From Thiocapsa marina 5811 (lineage in GTDB: Bacteria > Pseudomonadota > Gammaproteobacteria > Chromatiales > Chromatiaceae), in the NCBI RefSeq assembly GCF_000223985.1, contig NZ_AFWV01000004.1, positions 62,001 to 126,000 of the forward strand: DNA of 64,000 nucleotides. The letters are read 5' to 3'. The notes under the pieces are model-generated. The model was not told the DNA's origin, did no database searches, and saw nothing but the letters and a program-made list of their open reading frames with translations. Both the position numbers and the translations under genes were made by a program. Below, one piece after another: positions 1 through 8,782 of the stretch; position 1 is the first letter of the stretch; every line of letters starts with the position of its first letter.

Positions 1-16
1 CAGGGCAAGCCGCCCG

Positions 17-769
17 TCACGCCGCCCCGAGCCTCTCCAAGAGGGTCTGCACGGCGTGCAGGACGTGCCCGGCGATCAGGGTGATGAAGTCGGTTTTGTC
101 GGCCTCCAGGTTGGCCTTCTCCAGGGCATCGTAGTAAGCGCGACGGCTTTCGGTGTCGCCGGGGATATTGGCGATGCAGTAGCCGTCGGCCAGCAGGCCC
201 AGGTTCATGACCAATCGCGCCGTTCGGCCATTGCCGTCGAGAAATGGATGGATCGTCACGAGCCGCTCGTGGGCCTCGGCGGCGCGCACCACTGGATGCA
301 GGTCCAAGGATTGGTCGGTAAGCCACCGCCCGTAGTCCTCCATCAGCTTGGGCACGGCCCAAGGCTGCGGCGGCAGATGGCGGCTACCGGAGATCATCAC
401 CGGCAGGTTGCGGTAGCGTCCGGCGTTGTCGCGGTCGATGCCGCGCAGCACCAGCGCATGAATGTTGCGCACCTCCGCTTCATTCAGCGCCGCGCCGCGG
501 GCTGCCAGCTGGCGGATATAGAGGATGGCCTCGTAATGGTTGATCGCCTCGAGATGCTCGCGAAGGGGTTTGCCGCCGATCGTGAGGCCCTTGTTGACCA
601 CCAGATCGGTCTCGCGCAGGGTGAGGGTGCTGCCCTCGATACGGTTGCTTTCGTAGGTGTACTCGATATCCAGCGCCTGTTGCAGTTGTGCGCTGGTCAG
701 TGGCCGAGCGGCATCGAGCCGGGTCTTCAGACCGTCGATCTGCTTGAGTAGGGTCTCGAGGTCAGCCAT
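17..769 (-). CDS. Fic family protein (putative AMPylase)
   Basis: The 250-aa protein carries a complete Fic core, HPFLDGNGRTAR, at residues 174-185, including the catalytic His and the anion-binding Gly-Asn-Gly. An inhibitory-helix motif, SNRIEG, lies at residues 41-46 and matches the (S/T)xxxE(G/N) pattern, so the autoinhibitory segment precedes the Fic core within the same chain (class II layout). Family members usually transfer AMP to hydroxyl side chains of target proteins; the target here is unknown. It lies 18 bp downstream of the PPK2 gene on the same strand, so the two are probably cotranscribed. All key residues are present, so activity is expected. Confidence 0.92.
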   Translation of the reverse strand: MADLETLLKQIDGLKTRLDAARPLTSAQLQQALDIEYTYESNRIEGSTLTLRETDLVVNKGLTIGGKPLREHLEAINHYEAILYIRQLAARGAALNEAEVRNIHALVLRGIDRDNAGRYRNLPVMISGSRHLPPQPWAVPKLMEDYGRWLTDQSLDLHPVVRAAEAHERLVTIHPFLDGNGRTARLVMNLGLLADGYCIANIPGDTESRRAYYDALEKANLEADKTDFITLIAGHVLHAVQTLLERLGAA

Positions 770-787
770 CGTCGTGGTCTCGGTGTA

Positions 788-1636
788 TCACCAATGCTCG
801 GGGATCCATCGCCGATCGACCATCGACGCTTGGTCGTCGTAGGCGTCTTTCATGTCGCGATCCGGCAGCTTCACCTTGGTCTTGGGGAGCGGGTCGTACG
901 GGAATTGGCTGAGCAGGTGGCGGATCACGTTGAGGCGCGCCCGCTTCTTGTCGTCGGAGCGTACGATCGACCAAGGGGCCGCATCCGTGTCGGTGGCGCT
1001 CAACATGCGGTCGCGTGCGCGCGAGTAGTCGTACCAGCGCTTGCGGGACTCCAAGTCCATCGGCGAGAGCTTCCACTGCCGCACGGGGTCTTCGATGCGG
1101 GCGCGGAAACGCCGCTCCTGCTCGGCGTCGCCGACCTCGAGCCAGTATTTGATGAGCGTGATGCCTTGCTCGACCAGGTTGTTCTCGAACCAGGGCGCCG
1201 CCGTTAGGAAGTGATCGCGCTCGTCCTCGGTGCAGAACCCCATCACGATCTCGACCCCGGCGCGGTTGTACCAGCTGCGGTCGAAGATCACGACCTCGCC
1301 GGCGGCCGGGAAATGTTGCAGATAACGCTGCATGTAGAGCTGTGTCTTCTCGCGGTCGGAGGGCGCCGGCAGCGCGACGACCTGGAAGACGCGTGGGCTC
1401 AGGCGCTCGGTGATCGCGCGAATGGTGCCGCCCTTGCCGGCGGCATCGCGTCCCTCGAAGACGATGACCACGCGCTGTCCGGTGCGCTTGATCCATGCCT
1501 GGAGGGCGCTGAGCTCGATCTGGAGCGCGCCGAGCTCGCGCTCGTAGTCCTTGCGGCGCATCTTCTCTCGGGGGGCGGCCGTTTCCGGAGCCGTCTCCGC
1601 GTGCTTCCCTTTCTTCTTCCCGTCGTGTTTCGACAT
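788..1636 (-). CDS. ppk2: Polyphosphate kinase 2 (PPK2 family)
   Basis: The 282-aa protein has Walker A GRDAAGKGG at residues 62-70 and Walker B-type VVIFDRSWYNR at 115-125, both diagnostic of PPK2. PPK2 enzymes transfer phosphate between polyphosphate and nucleoside di- or monophosphates in the cytoplasm. The size fits a one-domain PPK2. The Lys-rich N-terminus, about 30 residues, is outside the conserved fold. It is the first gene of a likely two-gene unit with the Fic gene. Whether it prefers GDP/ADP or AMP cannot be told from the sequence by eye. Confidence 0.93.
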   Translation of the reverse strand: MSKHDGKKKGKHAETAPETAAPREKMRRKDYERELGALQIELSALQAWIKRTGQRVVIVFEGRDAAGKGGTIRAITERLSPRVFQVVALPAPSDREKTQLYMQRYLQHFPAAGEVVIFDRSWYNRAGVEIVMGFCTEDERDHFLTAAPWFENNLVEQGITLIKYWLEVGDAEQERRFRARIEDPVRQWKLSPMDLESRKRWYDYSRARDRMLSATDTDAAPWSIVRSDDKKRARLNVIRHLLSQFPYDPLPKTKVKLPDRDMKDAYDDQASMVDRRWIPEHW

Positions 1637-1700
1637 GCGCTCGCCTCCTCGTCGTGATTAACCTCGCCCGGAAATCCGTCCACGTCGCTGCAGAGCGGTC

Positions 1701-1839
1701 GGGTGGACAAGCGCTGTAGGGTGGACAAGCGCTGTAGGGTGGACAAGCGCTGTAGGGTGGACAAGCGAAGCGCAGTCCACCCATGCACCGGCGTCGTCGC
1801 AGGGTTCGGTGGACTTCGCTCTCGCTCGTCCACCCTACG
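1701..1839 (-). repeat. REP-like double-hairpin element, copy 1, with amplified tail
   Basis: Two hairpins built on GGTGGAC/GTCCACC arms sit head to tail. Relative to the copies near 31.4 and 54.4 kb this one is inverted. Its tail is expanded: an 18-bp unit (GGGTGGACAAGCGCTGTA) occurs at 1701-1718, 1719-1736 and 1737-1754, followed by a partial fourth unit. It lies between the divergent PPK2 gene and element copy 1878-1961. Confidence 0.85.
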
Positions 1840-1877
1840 TGGTCTGCAGCGTCGTCGGTCCTGCCCGGAAATGACCT

Positions 1878-1961
1878 TAAACCGCGCCGGCTCCGGCGGT
1901 CCTCAGGTCTGCCGGGGCCGATCCCATCCAAAAACTCGCATACCGTGCCGGGCGCGGTTTA
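1878..1961. repeat. 84-bp terminal-inverted-repeat element (copy 1)
   Basis: The ends are TAAACCGCG and CGCGGTTTA. The right end contains the TAA stop codon of the Anbu gene (1959-1961, minus strand). The interior resembles the right half of the decayed copy at 3106-3189. Confidence 0.9.
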
Positions 1962-2768
1962 ACTCTGCATCTGATGTGGACCCTCGGCCTCGGGGCCACT
2001 TGCCGTGCTCGGTTGTTCCCACGGGAAGTGGGGGAGGCCGAAGAAGGCATGGCGCAAACTCTCCATCCAATCACGCGTCATTGTTTCCAGCTCGGCGGAC
2101 TGCTCCTCGAGCCGGAGGCGTTGCGACGGCGCCAAGGCATCTTTCGGGCAGATGGCCACCTCGAAGGGCGGTCCGACGGTCAGGTTTGAGCGCGCTGTTC
2201 CGGCAAGCGAGACCAGACACACGCGTGCTCCGTCGTTGAGGGAGAGGTCCGGCGTCACGATCTGATCCAGGATCGGTTTGCCGTACTTGCTCTCGCCGAT
2301 CTGCAAAAAGGGTGTCTCGGGGGTCGCGGCGATGCTGTTTCCTTGAGGGTAGATCATGAAGAGTCCGTGCGGTTGACCGGCGATCTGTCCACCCAGGATA
2401 AAGGTGGCTTCCACGCTCGCGCCGATCTGCCGCAGCGCCGGACCATGCTCGTTCTGGACCGCCAGGTTGACTTGGCCGATATAGTTTGCCGCCTCGAACA
2501 GGTAGTTCACGCTCGCGAGCGTGACGGCGGGGCCCGGGTCGGTTTGATTCGGATTTGCCGCTTGATCGAGATCGCGGCGGATCCTGTTCAATACCTCTTG
2601 AGTCGTCGCCAAGTTCCCGGCTGCGAGCAGGACAAACATCCGATCGGGCGCGGGCTGGAAGAGATGCAGCTTGCTGTACGAGGAGATGTAATCCACGCCC
2701 GCATTGGTGCGGGAGTCGGATGCCATGACGAGCCCCTGGTCGAGACAGAGTCCAACGCAATAGGTCAT
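1959..2768 (-). CDS. Anbu-type proteasome homologue (Ntn hydrolase)
   Basis: Residues 1-22 (MTYCVGLCLD then QGLVMASDSRTN) match the start of the Anbu/ancestral beta-subunit family. After removal of Met, Thr2 would be the N-terminal nucleophile. The open frame extends to 3017, but the ATG at 2766-2768 is chosen because the nucleophile must be exposed at the N-terminus. The product is 269 aa, slightly longer than typical Anbu, with a proline- and glutamate-rich tail. Known Anbu genes often sit with transglutaminase, alpha-E and ATP-grasp genes; none is present here. The stop codon lies inside a repeat element. Confidence 0.85.
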   Translation of the reverse strand: MTYCVGLCLDQGLVMASDSRTNAGVDYISSYSKLHLFQPAPDRMFVLLAAGNLATTQEVLNRIRRDLDQAANPNQTDPGPAVTLASVNYLFEAANYIGQVNLAVQNEHGPALRQIGASVEATFILGGQIAGQPHGLFMIYPQGNSIAATPETPFLQIGESKYGKPILDQIVTPDLSLNDGARVCLVSLAGTARSNLTVGPPFEVAICPKDALAPSQRLRLEEQSAELETMTRDWMESLRHAFFGLPHFPWEQPSTASGPEAEGPHQMQS

Positions 2769-2995
2769 TCGGGTGAGTCTCCGAGGAGTGGACGTCGACT
2801 CGGGTGACGCGGAGCGACGAAAGACACCGTTCCACCCGAGCGGAATTACGAGAGCCAGAGCAGCATCGAACTTCATCCGGGCGCCGTCAAGATGCGCCAC
2901 GCAGAACGTCACGTCGGTTGGCGAGGCTTGGGCGGGATTGTCATCGCGCCTTGCGCGCGCGGACAATGCAGACGACGGTCGGGTCATCCGGCAGC

Positions 2996-3078
2996 TCAAC
3001 CGTGTCCAGAATGACATGCGTCATGATCATGGTGTCCGGGGCTCAAGGGCTTTTCCGAACTTTGTGGGGGTTTCGTTG
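2996..3078. repeat. Decayed terminal-inverted-repeat element
   Basis: The left end and interior closely follow the copy at 26627-26709, sharing the ATGCGTCAT core and the CTTTTCCGA-like segment. The right end has degenerated to GGGGGTTTCG. It is followed by an AT-rich spacer and a second decayed copy, as in the tandem pairs elsewhere in the window. Confidence 0.6.
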
Positions 3079-3105
3079 AAAAGTTTTATTTTTTAATATT
3101 TTAGC

Positions 3106-3189
3106 TCATTTCGGGTCCGACGGTTATCGGAGCTGGCGCGGCCGAGCCGCTCCACAACATACGACGCATACCGCACCGGGCGCGGTTTA
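3106..3189. repeat. Terminal-inverted-repeat element with degenerate left end
   Basis: The right half ends in GGGCGCGGTTTA and its interior GCATACCG matches copy 1878-1961. The left end is no longer recognisable. It lies just upstream of the ribosome-binding site of the flavoprotein gene at 3206. Confidence 0.55.
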
Positions 3190-3205
3190 ATCCGAGGAGA
3201 ATCAG

Positions 3206-4630
3206 GTGAAAGAACGCAACGTCGACGTCGCCATCATCGGCTCCGGCAGCGCCGGACTGAACGCCATGGGGCAGGTCCGCCGGGCGGGCAAGAGCTTCGT
3301 GCTGATCAACGGGGGCGAGCCGGGGACCACCTGTGCACGGGTCGGCTGCATGCCGTCGAAGGCCATGATCCAGATCGCCGAGGATTATCATCGGCGCACG
3401 CATCTGGGCAAGTTCGGCATCGACGGTCACGAGGAGATGACCCTGGACATCCCCGAGGCGCTGGAGCATGTCCAGGACCTGCGCGACACCTTCGTGGATC
3501 GTGTCCTCGGCAGCAGCACCGACGACATGCCGGAGGATCTCTTTGTCCAGGACTACGCCCGCTTCATCGAGCCGACCCTGATCGAGGTCGCCGGTCAGCG
3601 GATCCGCGCGAAGGCGGTCGTCATCGCGACCGGCTCGCGACCCTTGGTACCCGAGCTCTGGAAGGCGTTCGGCGACCGCGTCATCACCACCGACGAGATC
3701 TTCGAGCTCGAGGATCTACCCGCCGCCATGGCCGTGATCGGACTCGGGACCATCGGTTTGGAGATCGGTCAAAGCCTGGCCCGGATGGGGGTGAAGATCA
3801 CCGGGTTCGATGCAGTCGATCACATTGCCGGGGCTCAAGACCCGGAGGTCAACCAGTCGGCCATCGAGCTGCTCGGCAAGGAGTTTCCCATCCATCTGGG
3901 CGCACCGGCCGAGATCGCAGCGGAGGGCGATCGGTTGCGCGTCACCGCGGGCGAGCAGAGTGTTTTGGTCGACAAGGTGCTGTGCAGTATCGGGCGCGTG
4001 CCCAACGTGGAGGGCCTTGGTCTGGAGATCCTCGGGGTTCCCCTGGACGCTCGCGGTATCCCGTCCTTCGATCCGAACAGCATGCAGGTCGGCGATCTGC
4101 CGGTCTTCATCGCGGGGGACGTCTCCGGGTACCGGCCCATCCTCCACGAGGCCGGCGACGAGGGCAAGATCGCGGGCTACAACGCGGCCCGCATCGACAG
4201 CGGCGCCGCGCCCGCGCGTTTCCGCCGCAAGGTGCCGCTCTTCATCAACTTCTGCGACCCGAACATCTGCGCCGTCGGGACGCGCTGGAACGCGCTCGAC
4301 CCCGAGACGGCCGCGGTCGGGCAGATCAAGCTGGCCCCGGTCGGACGCGCGCTCATCATGGGCAAGAACAAAGGGGTCATCCGCGTCTATGCGGACAAGG
4401 CGACCGGCCGCATCCTCGGCAGCGAGATGATCGGACCCAAAGGCGAGAACCTCGCCCACCTGCTCTGTTGGGCAATCGAGCAGGGCTTGACCGTCGGCGA
4501 GCTGCTGCGCATGCCCTTTTATCACCCGGTGATCGAAGAGGCCCTGCAGGCCGCACTCTACGACCTCTATTCAAAGGTCGAGGCCAAGAACAGCGGAGGG
4601 ATTACGGAGCTGGAGCCTCTGGCGGATTGA
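3206..4630 (+). CDS. Dihydrolipoamide dehydrogenase-like flavoprotein disulfide reductase
   Basis: The 474-aa protein has an N-terminal FAD-binding motif IGSGSAG (11-17), the redox pair Cys43/Cys48 in TTCARVGCMPSK, a second Rossmann motif GLGTIG for NAD(P)H, an AGD FAD-binding motif, and the C-terminal active-site pair His440/Glu445 (YHPVIEE). This is the class I pyridine-nucleotide disulfide oxidoreductase layout, closest in style to dihydrolipoyl dehydrogenases. There is no lipoyl domain and no neighbouring 2-oxoacid dehydrogenase genes, so it may serve another disulfide substrate. Start GTG at 3206 follows a GAGGAG site. Confidence 0.85.
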   Translation: MKERNVDVAIIGSGSAGLNAMGQVRRAGKSFVLINGGEPGTTCARVGCMPSKAMIQIAEDYHRRTHLGKFGIDGHEEMTLDIPEALEHVQDLRDTFVDRVLGSSTDDMPEDLFVQDYARFIEPTLIEVAGQRIRAKAVVIATGSRPLVPELWKAFGDRVITTDEIFELEDLPAAMAVIGLGTIGLEIGQSLARMGVKITGFDAVDHIAGAQDPEVNQSAIELLGKEFPIHLGAPAEIAAEGDRLRVTAGEQSVLVDKVLCSIGRVPNVEGLGLEILGVPLDARGIPSFDPNSMQVGDLPVFIAGDVSGYRPILHEAGDEGKIAGYNAARIDSGAAPARFRRKVPLFINFCDPNICAVGTRWNALDPETAAVGQIKLAPVGRALIMGKNKGVIRVYADKATGRILGSEMIGPKGENLAHLLCWAIEQGLTVGELLRMPFYHPVIEEALQAALYDLYSKVEAKNSGGITELEPLAD

Positions 4631-4750
4631 GACGACGGCGGCATGATCGGCTCGCTTTCTCCTCGGCGAGCTGATCGGAAGCACCCTGTTGTATATCGTC
4701 GCTGTAAGATGCAGTCTTTTCCCTGGGATGTTCCATCCGCGAGGTCCAAC

Positions 4751-5041
4751 GTGAGCCCCAAAAACCTGCCTGTCCTGACCATTGGCCCTCTGCTGTTGGC
4801 GATCGCGCTTGCCGCCTCCGCTGAAGAGGAGGTCAGCACAGATGGGATCGACGTGGACGTCCGTCAGTCTATCGATGAGAATCCCCAAGGCCGAACTTAC
4901 CCGGGCATCGACGATGTCCAGGATCTGGGCGATGGAATCACGGACGAGGGCGGATTCCCCGACGTTCTTGTCGACCCGCGGGACGCCGCACTCGAGGACG
5001 AGAAGAACCTGGGCCCAAACGCCCCGGGCTACATCCCGTAA
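4751..5041 (+). CDS. Small exported acidic protein, function unknown
   Basis: Starting from GTG at 4751, preceded by GAGG, the 96-aa product has a short charged N-terminus, a hydrophobic core (LTIGPLLLAIALAASA) and a plausible signal-peptidase site at ASA-EEE. The mature part is rich in Asp, Glu, Gly and Pro with no cysteines and no domain I recognise. An in-frame ATG at 4709 is an alternative start. It lies between the flavoprotein and symporter genes, with no evident operon link. Confidence 0.55.
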   Translation: MSPKNLPVLTIGPLLLAIALAASAEEEVSTDGIDVDVRQSIDENPQGRTYPGIDDVQDLGDGITDEGGFPDVLVDPRDAALEDEKNLGPNAPGYIP

Positions 5042-5274
5042 GGGGATGAATCCGTCGGCGATGCCGTGTATTTTGACACTCCCGCCCCTTCGGTGAAGGG
5101 CGGCTGAATACTTGCGGGATCTCAACTGCGCTGGTGCGTGGCGCGCGAGCCGACGGTGGTTGGTGCCGTGCTTCAGCTCTTCCTGCGCGTCATCGAGCAC
5201 CCGCAAGCACAAGGCGGATAGACACGAAGCCGCGCTTTCGCTTGTGCGTTCCCCAACAATCACGAGGCACGACT

Positions 5275-6507
5275 ATGGAGCTGTTGGACGGCATCATCCG
5301 GATCGAGTCATTCCTTGCCGTGACGATCGGTATCATCGTGCTGTTCGTCGGCAAGCTGTTGAATACCAAGATCGGGTTTCTGCGCGAGTTCAGCATCCCC
5401 GAGCCGGTGACCGGCGGCCTGCTCTTCTCTGTCCTCTTCGGGCTGCTCTATGTTGCCTCGGGGCACGCGATCGAGTTCGAGCTGCGTGCACGCGACGTCC
5501 TGTTGGTCTACTTCTTCACCACCATCGGCATCAACGCGAGCGCGCGCGATCTGCTGGCCGGCGGCCGGCCCCTCTTGATCCTGCTGACGATCACGATCGC
5601 CTTCATGTTTGCGCAGAATCTCACCGGGATCGGGGTGGCCTCGCTGTTCGATCTGCCTGCGGCGGTCGGTGTGGTCGGGGGCAGCATGTCCTTGATCGGC
5701 GGACACGGTACGACCATCGCCTGGGCGCCCTCGATTGCCGAGAACTTCGGCATCTCCAATGCGATGGAGATCGGCATCGCCAGCGCGACCTTCGGCTTGA
5801 TCCTCGCCAGCATCATGGGCGGGCCCATCGCCAAGTTCCTGATTACGCGGCACAAGCTCACGCCCGCGCCGCAGGTCATCGAAGAGGTTCAGGACGTGGG
5901 GCTGACCGAGAAGCAGCGCAAGGTCGGCGTCGATCACATGGATTTTCTGGGCGCCGTGCTTGCCATCCATATCTGCATCATCATCGGGTACGCGCTGAAC
6001 GAGGCGATCGCGGAGGCTGGTCTCATGCTGCCGCTCTTCGTCACCTGCCTCTTCGCGGGCATCCTGATCACCAATCTGGTGCCCAAGAACTTCTCCAAAT
6101 GGAGCGGGGTCACTTGGCCGACACGCACACCTGCGGTCGCGCTGATCGCGGACATCTCGCTCGGTGCCTTTCTCGCCATGTCCCTGATGAGCATGCAGCT
6201 CTGGACCCTGATCGATCTGGCCGGACCCATCTTCACCATCCTGGCGGCTCAGTTCGTCCTGGCGGTGACGGTCACGATCTTTGTTCTGTTCCCGTTGATG
6301 GGCAAGAACTACGATGCGGCGGTCGTCTCGGCAGGGTTCGGCGGTGTGACGCTCGGCTCGACGCCGACGGCCATGGCCAACATGGCGGCGGTGACCCAGC
6401 GCTTCGGTCCATCGCACCGGGCCTTCATTATCGTCCCGCTGGTCTCGGCCTTCTTCATCGACCTGACCAATGCGATGGTGATTCCCTTCTTCCTGAGGAC
6501 CTTTTAG
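5275..6507 (+). CDS. GltS-type sodium:glutamate symporter
   Basis: The ATG at 5275 gives a 410-aa, strongly hydrophobic protein of about ten to eleven membrane segments. Two inverted halves carry glycine-rich re-entrant motifs, GGSMSLIGGHGTTIAW in the first and GFGGVTLGSTPTAMANM in the second, typical of the GltS/ESS family of Na+-coupled glutamate carriers. The frame is open further upstream, but this ATG follows a GAGG site and begins the first membrane segment. Substrate glutamate is inferred from the family. The gene stands alone and converges with the SLC13 gene. Confidence 0.82.
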   Translation: MELLDGIIRIESFLAVTIGIIVLFVGKLLNTKIGFLREFSIPEPVTGGLLFSVLFGLLYVASGHAIEFELRARDVLLVYFFTTIGINASARDLLAGGRPLLILLTITIAFMFAQNLTGIGVASLFDLPAAVGVVGGSMSLIGGHGTTIAWAPSIAENFGISNAMEIGIASATFGLILASIMGGPIAKFLITRHKLTPAPQVIEEVQDVGLTEKQRKVGVDHMDFLGAVLAIHICIIIGYALNEAIAEAGLMLPLFVTCLFAGILITNLVPKNFSKWSGVTWPTRTPAVALIADISLGAFLAMSLMSMQLWTLIDLAGPIFTILAAQFVLAVTVTIFVLFPLMGKNYDAAVVSAGFGGVTLGSTPTAMANMAAVTQRFGPSHRAFIIVPLVSAFFIDLTNAMVIPFFLRTF

Positions 6508-6577
6508 GGTTCGGTCGATTCAAGTAGCCGCCGGGGATCGAGCGATCCTCGGCGAGCTGTTCGTCTCTGTTCGCGAC

Positions 6578-6742
6578 CTACATGTCTTGAGGGATGTCGA
6601 CGTACGCGGTCGGGGCGTCGGCGCCGACGACCTTGATTGCGTTGCTTCCGAACAAGCTGCCGAGCGAGACCGTAAACCGCGCCAGCTCGGACGTTCCAAG
6701 AGCCCGGCGGGTGAGCTCTAATCCACACACGATCCATGCCAT
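6578..6742 (-). pseudogene. Possible gene tail or small ORF running out of a repeat element
   Basis: On the minus strand a 54-codon frame ends at 6578. Its last ~32 codons, outside the element, read FTVSLGSLFG then SNAIKVVGADAPTAYVDIPQDM and have the GC-rich third positions of real genes here. The first ~22 codons, including the only ATG (6740-6742), lie inside the repeat at 6673-6757. This may be the end of a gene cut by the element, or a small protein whose start the element supplied. No family recognised; chance is possible. Confidence 0.3.
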
Positions 6743-6757
6743 TCTGGACGCGGTTTA
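6673..6757. repeat. 85-bp terminal-inverted-repeat element (copy 3)
   Basis: The ends are TAAACCGCG and CGCGGTTTA. The right end supplies the TAA stop (6755-6757, minus strand) of the SLC13 gene. Confidence 0.9.
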
Positions 6758-8593
6758 ATAGAGCGGCAGCAGCCAAGGCACCAGCAGCACGCTCATGACC
6801 ATGACCAATAGCGTCAAGGGCAAACCGATGCGAATGAAATCCATAAAGGTGTAATTGCCTGCGGTCGCGACCAGTGTATTGATTGGCGAGATCGGCGTCA
6901 TGAAGGCGGATGATGCCGCGAGCGCGATGATCATCGCAAAGGGATAGGGCGATGCGCCCAAGGCTTCGGCGACGGCAAGTGCAACCGGGATCATCAGGAC
7001 CGCATTGGCCGTATTCACGATGAAAAGGCCCAGCAACACCGTGATCGCGAACAAGACGCCGAGCACCACATAGGGACCGGCACCCCCGATCCAAGCCACC
7101 AAGGCGTTCGCCGCGATGTCGACCCCGCCGGTGCGGTCCAGTGCGAGGGCAAAGGGCATCATCCCCACGATCATGACGATGCTTCTCAGCTGGATCGAGC
7201 GGTACGCCTTGTCCAGATCGATGCAGCGAAAAAGGCCCATCATGAGACAGCCGATCAGGGCGGCCTGGACGTTCGGGACGATACCGCTCGCCATCAGGGC
7301 GACCACCACGACGAGGGTCAGGACTGCATAGGGTGCGCGCTTGGCCGCCGGCAGGTACTCGTCGAATTCTCTCGGGAGGTTGAGCACGATCAGGTCCCGC
7401 GTATCCTCCTGCAGGCGGCGGATCGTCTTCCAGGGCCCGACGAGCAGCAGCGTATCGCCGACCTTCAGGGTCTCCCCGCGCAGACCGTGCGGAGCATGCG
7501 CCTCCGGGCCGCGCCGCATCCCGACTACGGTCAGCTCGGAGCGGACCATCAGCTCCGCCTCCGCGATCGTCTTGGCGGCAAAGCGCGACTCGTCCGCGAT
7601 CATGATCTCCACCATGCCGATGTCCTGCGACCGGTCGACGAAATAGCGGCCCGTCCGCGGCAGGAGATCGACCCCGTAGCGCTCGCAGAACTCGGTCACG
7701 TCGATCCGTTTCTCCTCGAGATCGACGTCGATCAAGAGGATGTCGTGCGCCTGCAGAAAGGTCAGCGACGTGCGCGGGAGTAATTGGCGTGCGCGGCCGA
7801 GACCGCGCTCGATCAGGATGATCCGCACGCCGATCTTCGCCGGCAGATCCAGCTCGCCCAGCGTCTTGCCGAGCAAGGGCGAGTCGGGTCGCACCCGCAC
7901 TCGATATTCGCGATCGGCGAGCCGGTAGCGCTCGACCCACTGCATGAGCTTCGGGCGCATCCGTGTCGTCGGTGCCTCGGGCGCCTTCGGACGCAGCCAG
8001 CGCTGCGTGATCAGCATGTAGAGGGTCGCCACCAGCAGAATCGGCAGCCCGAACGGCGTGAACGAAAAGAAATTGAACCCCTCCGCACCGGTGCGGACGA
8101 GCTCGTAGTTGATCACCAGATTGGGCGAGGTGGCGACCAAGGTCATCATGCCGCTGATCAGTGCGGCGTAGGCCATCGGCATCATCAGCTGGCTCGCCGG
8201 GATGTGACGGCGACTCGCGATTCGCAGCACCACCGGGATAAAGATGGCGACCACACCGGTCGAGCTCATGACCGAGCCCAGGAGACCGACCGACAGCATC
8301 AGCAGCACCAGAAGCCGCCAGGCGCTGTTGCCGCCTCGATGGGCCAGCCAATCGCCGATGCCGCGCGCCACCCCGGTCCGAGCCAGCGCCTCGCCGATCA
8401 CGAACATGGCCGCGATCAGGACAATGTTGGGATTGCTGAAACCGGCGAGTGCCTCCTGCATCGAGATCACGCCGGTAAAGGGCAAGGCCACCATCATGAT
8501 CAGGGCGACGGCATCCACGCGCGGCTTGTTGAGCGCGAACATCAGGATCGCGGCGCCAAGCATGAGAAGGACGATCAAAAGGTCTTGCGACAT
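6755..8593 (-). CDS. SLC13/DASS-family permease with two TrkA-C domains
   Basis: The 612-aa protein is an inner-membrane carrier. About five N-terminal membrane segments include the family signature around SVMSSTGVVAIFIPVVL. A cytosolic insert, about residues 200-390, contains two RCK/TrkA-C-like modules (TLGELDLPAKIGVRII; LRGETLKVGDTLLLVG). The C-terminal membrane block carries the matching NTANAVLMIPVALAVAEALG and TPISPINTLV. The family moves anions such as dicarboxylates or sulfate, and the TrkA-C insert is common in the putative sulfate/inorganic-anion branch. The substrate is unproven. The stop codon is provided by an adjacent repeat. Confidence 0.87.
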   Translation of the reverse strand: MSQDLLIVLLMLGAAILMFALNKPRVDAVALIMMVALPFTGVISMQEALAGFSNPNIVLIAAMFVIGEALARTGVARGIGDWLAHRGGNSAWRLLVLLMLSVGLLGSVMSSTGVVAIFIPVVLRIASRRHIPASQLMMPMAYAALISGMMTLVATSPNLVINYELVRTGAEGFNFFSFTPFGLPILLVATLYMLITQRWLRPKAPEAPTTRMRPKLMQWVERYRLADREYRVRVRPDSPLLGKTLGELDLPAKIGVRIILIERGLGRARQLLPRTSLTFLQAHDILLIDVDLEEKRIDVTEFCERYGVDLLPRTGRYFVDRSQDIGMVEIMIADESRFAAKTIAEAELMVRSELTVVGMRRGPEAHAPHGLRGETLKVGDTLLLVGPWKTIRRLQEDTRDLIVLNLPREFDEYLPAAKRAPYAVLTLVVVVALMASGIVPNVQAALIGCLMMGLFRCIDLDKAYRSIQLRSIVMIVGMMPFALALDRTGGVDIAANALVAWIGGAGPYVVLGVLFAITVLLGLFIVNTANAVLMIPVALAVAEALGASPYPFAMIIALAASSAFMTPISPINTLVATAGNYTFMDFIRIGLPLTLLVMVMSVLLVPWLLPLY

Positions 8594-8782
8594 GCCCTTT
8601 CCTCCGTGGCGCTGCGACCCGTGACCGGCCCGGCGCGTTGGCCCTCGGGTCCGGAGCCCCGCGCTCCGACCCGAAACGGGTTTATCCTATCGGAAATAGC
8701 CAGGGATCTCGCACGCACTGCCGTGCGAGCATCGACGGCGATGTGCGCGGCGTGAACCGATCGACACCGGAGACCACCCCCC

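Noticed and set aside
1701-1767. Short direct repeats resembling a CRISPR array
   Set aside because: The 18-bp units are contiguous with no spacers and are the amplified tail of a REP-like element.
1875-3017. Full-length 352-aa start for the Anbu gene
   Set aside because: The first 83 residues are low-complexity and would bury the N-terminal Thr nucleophile; the Met at 2766-2768 fits the family.
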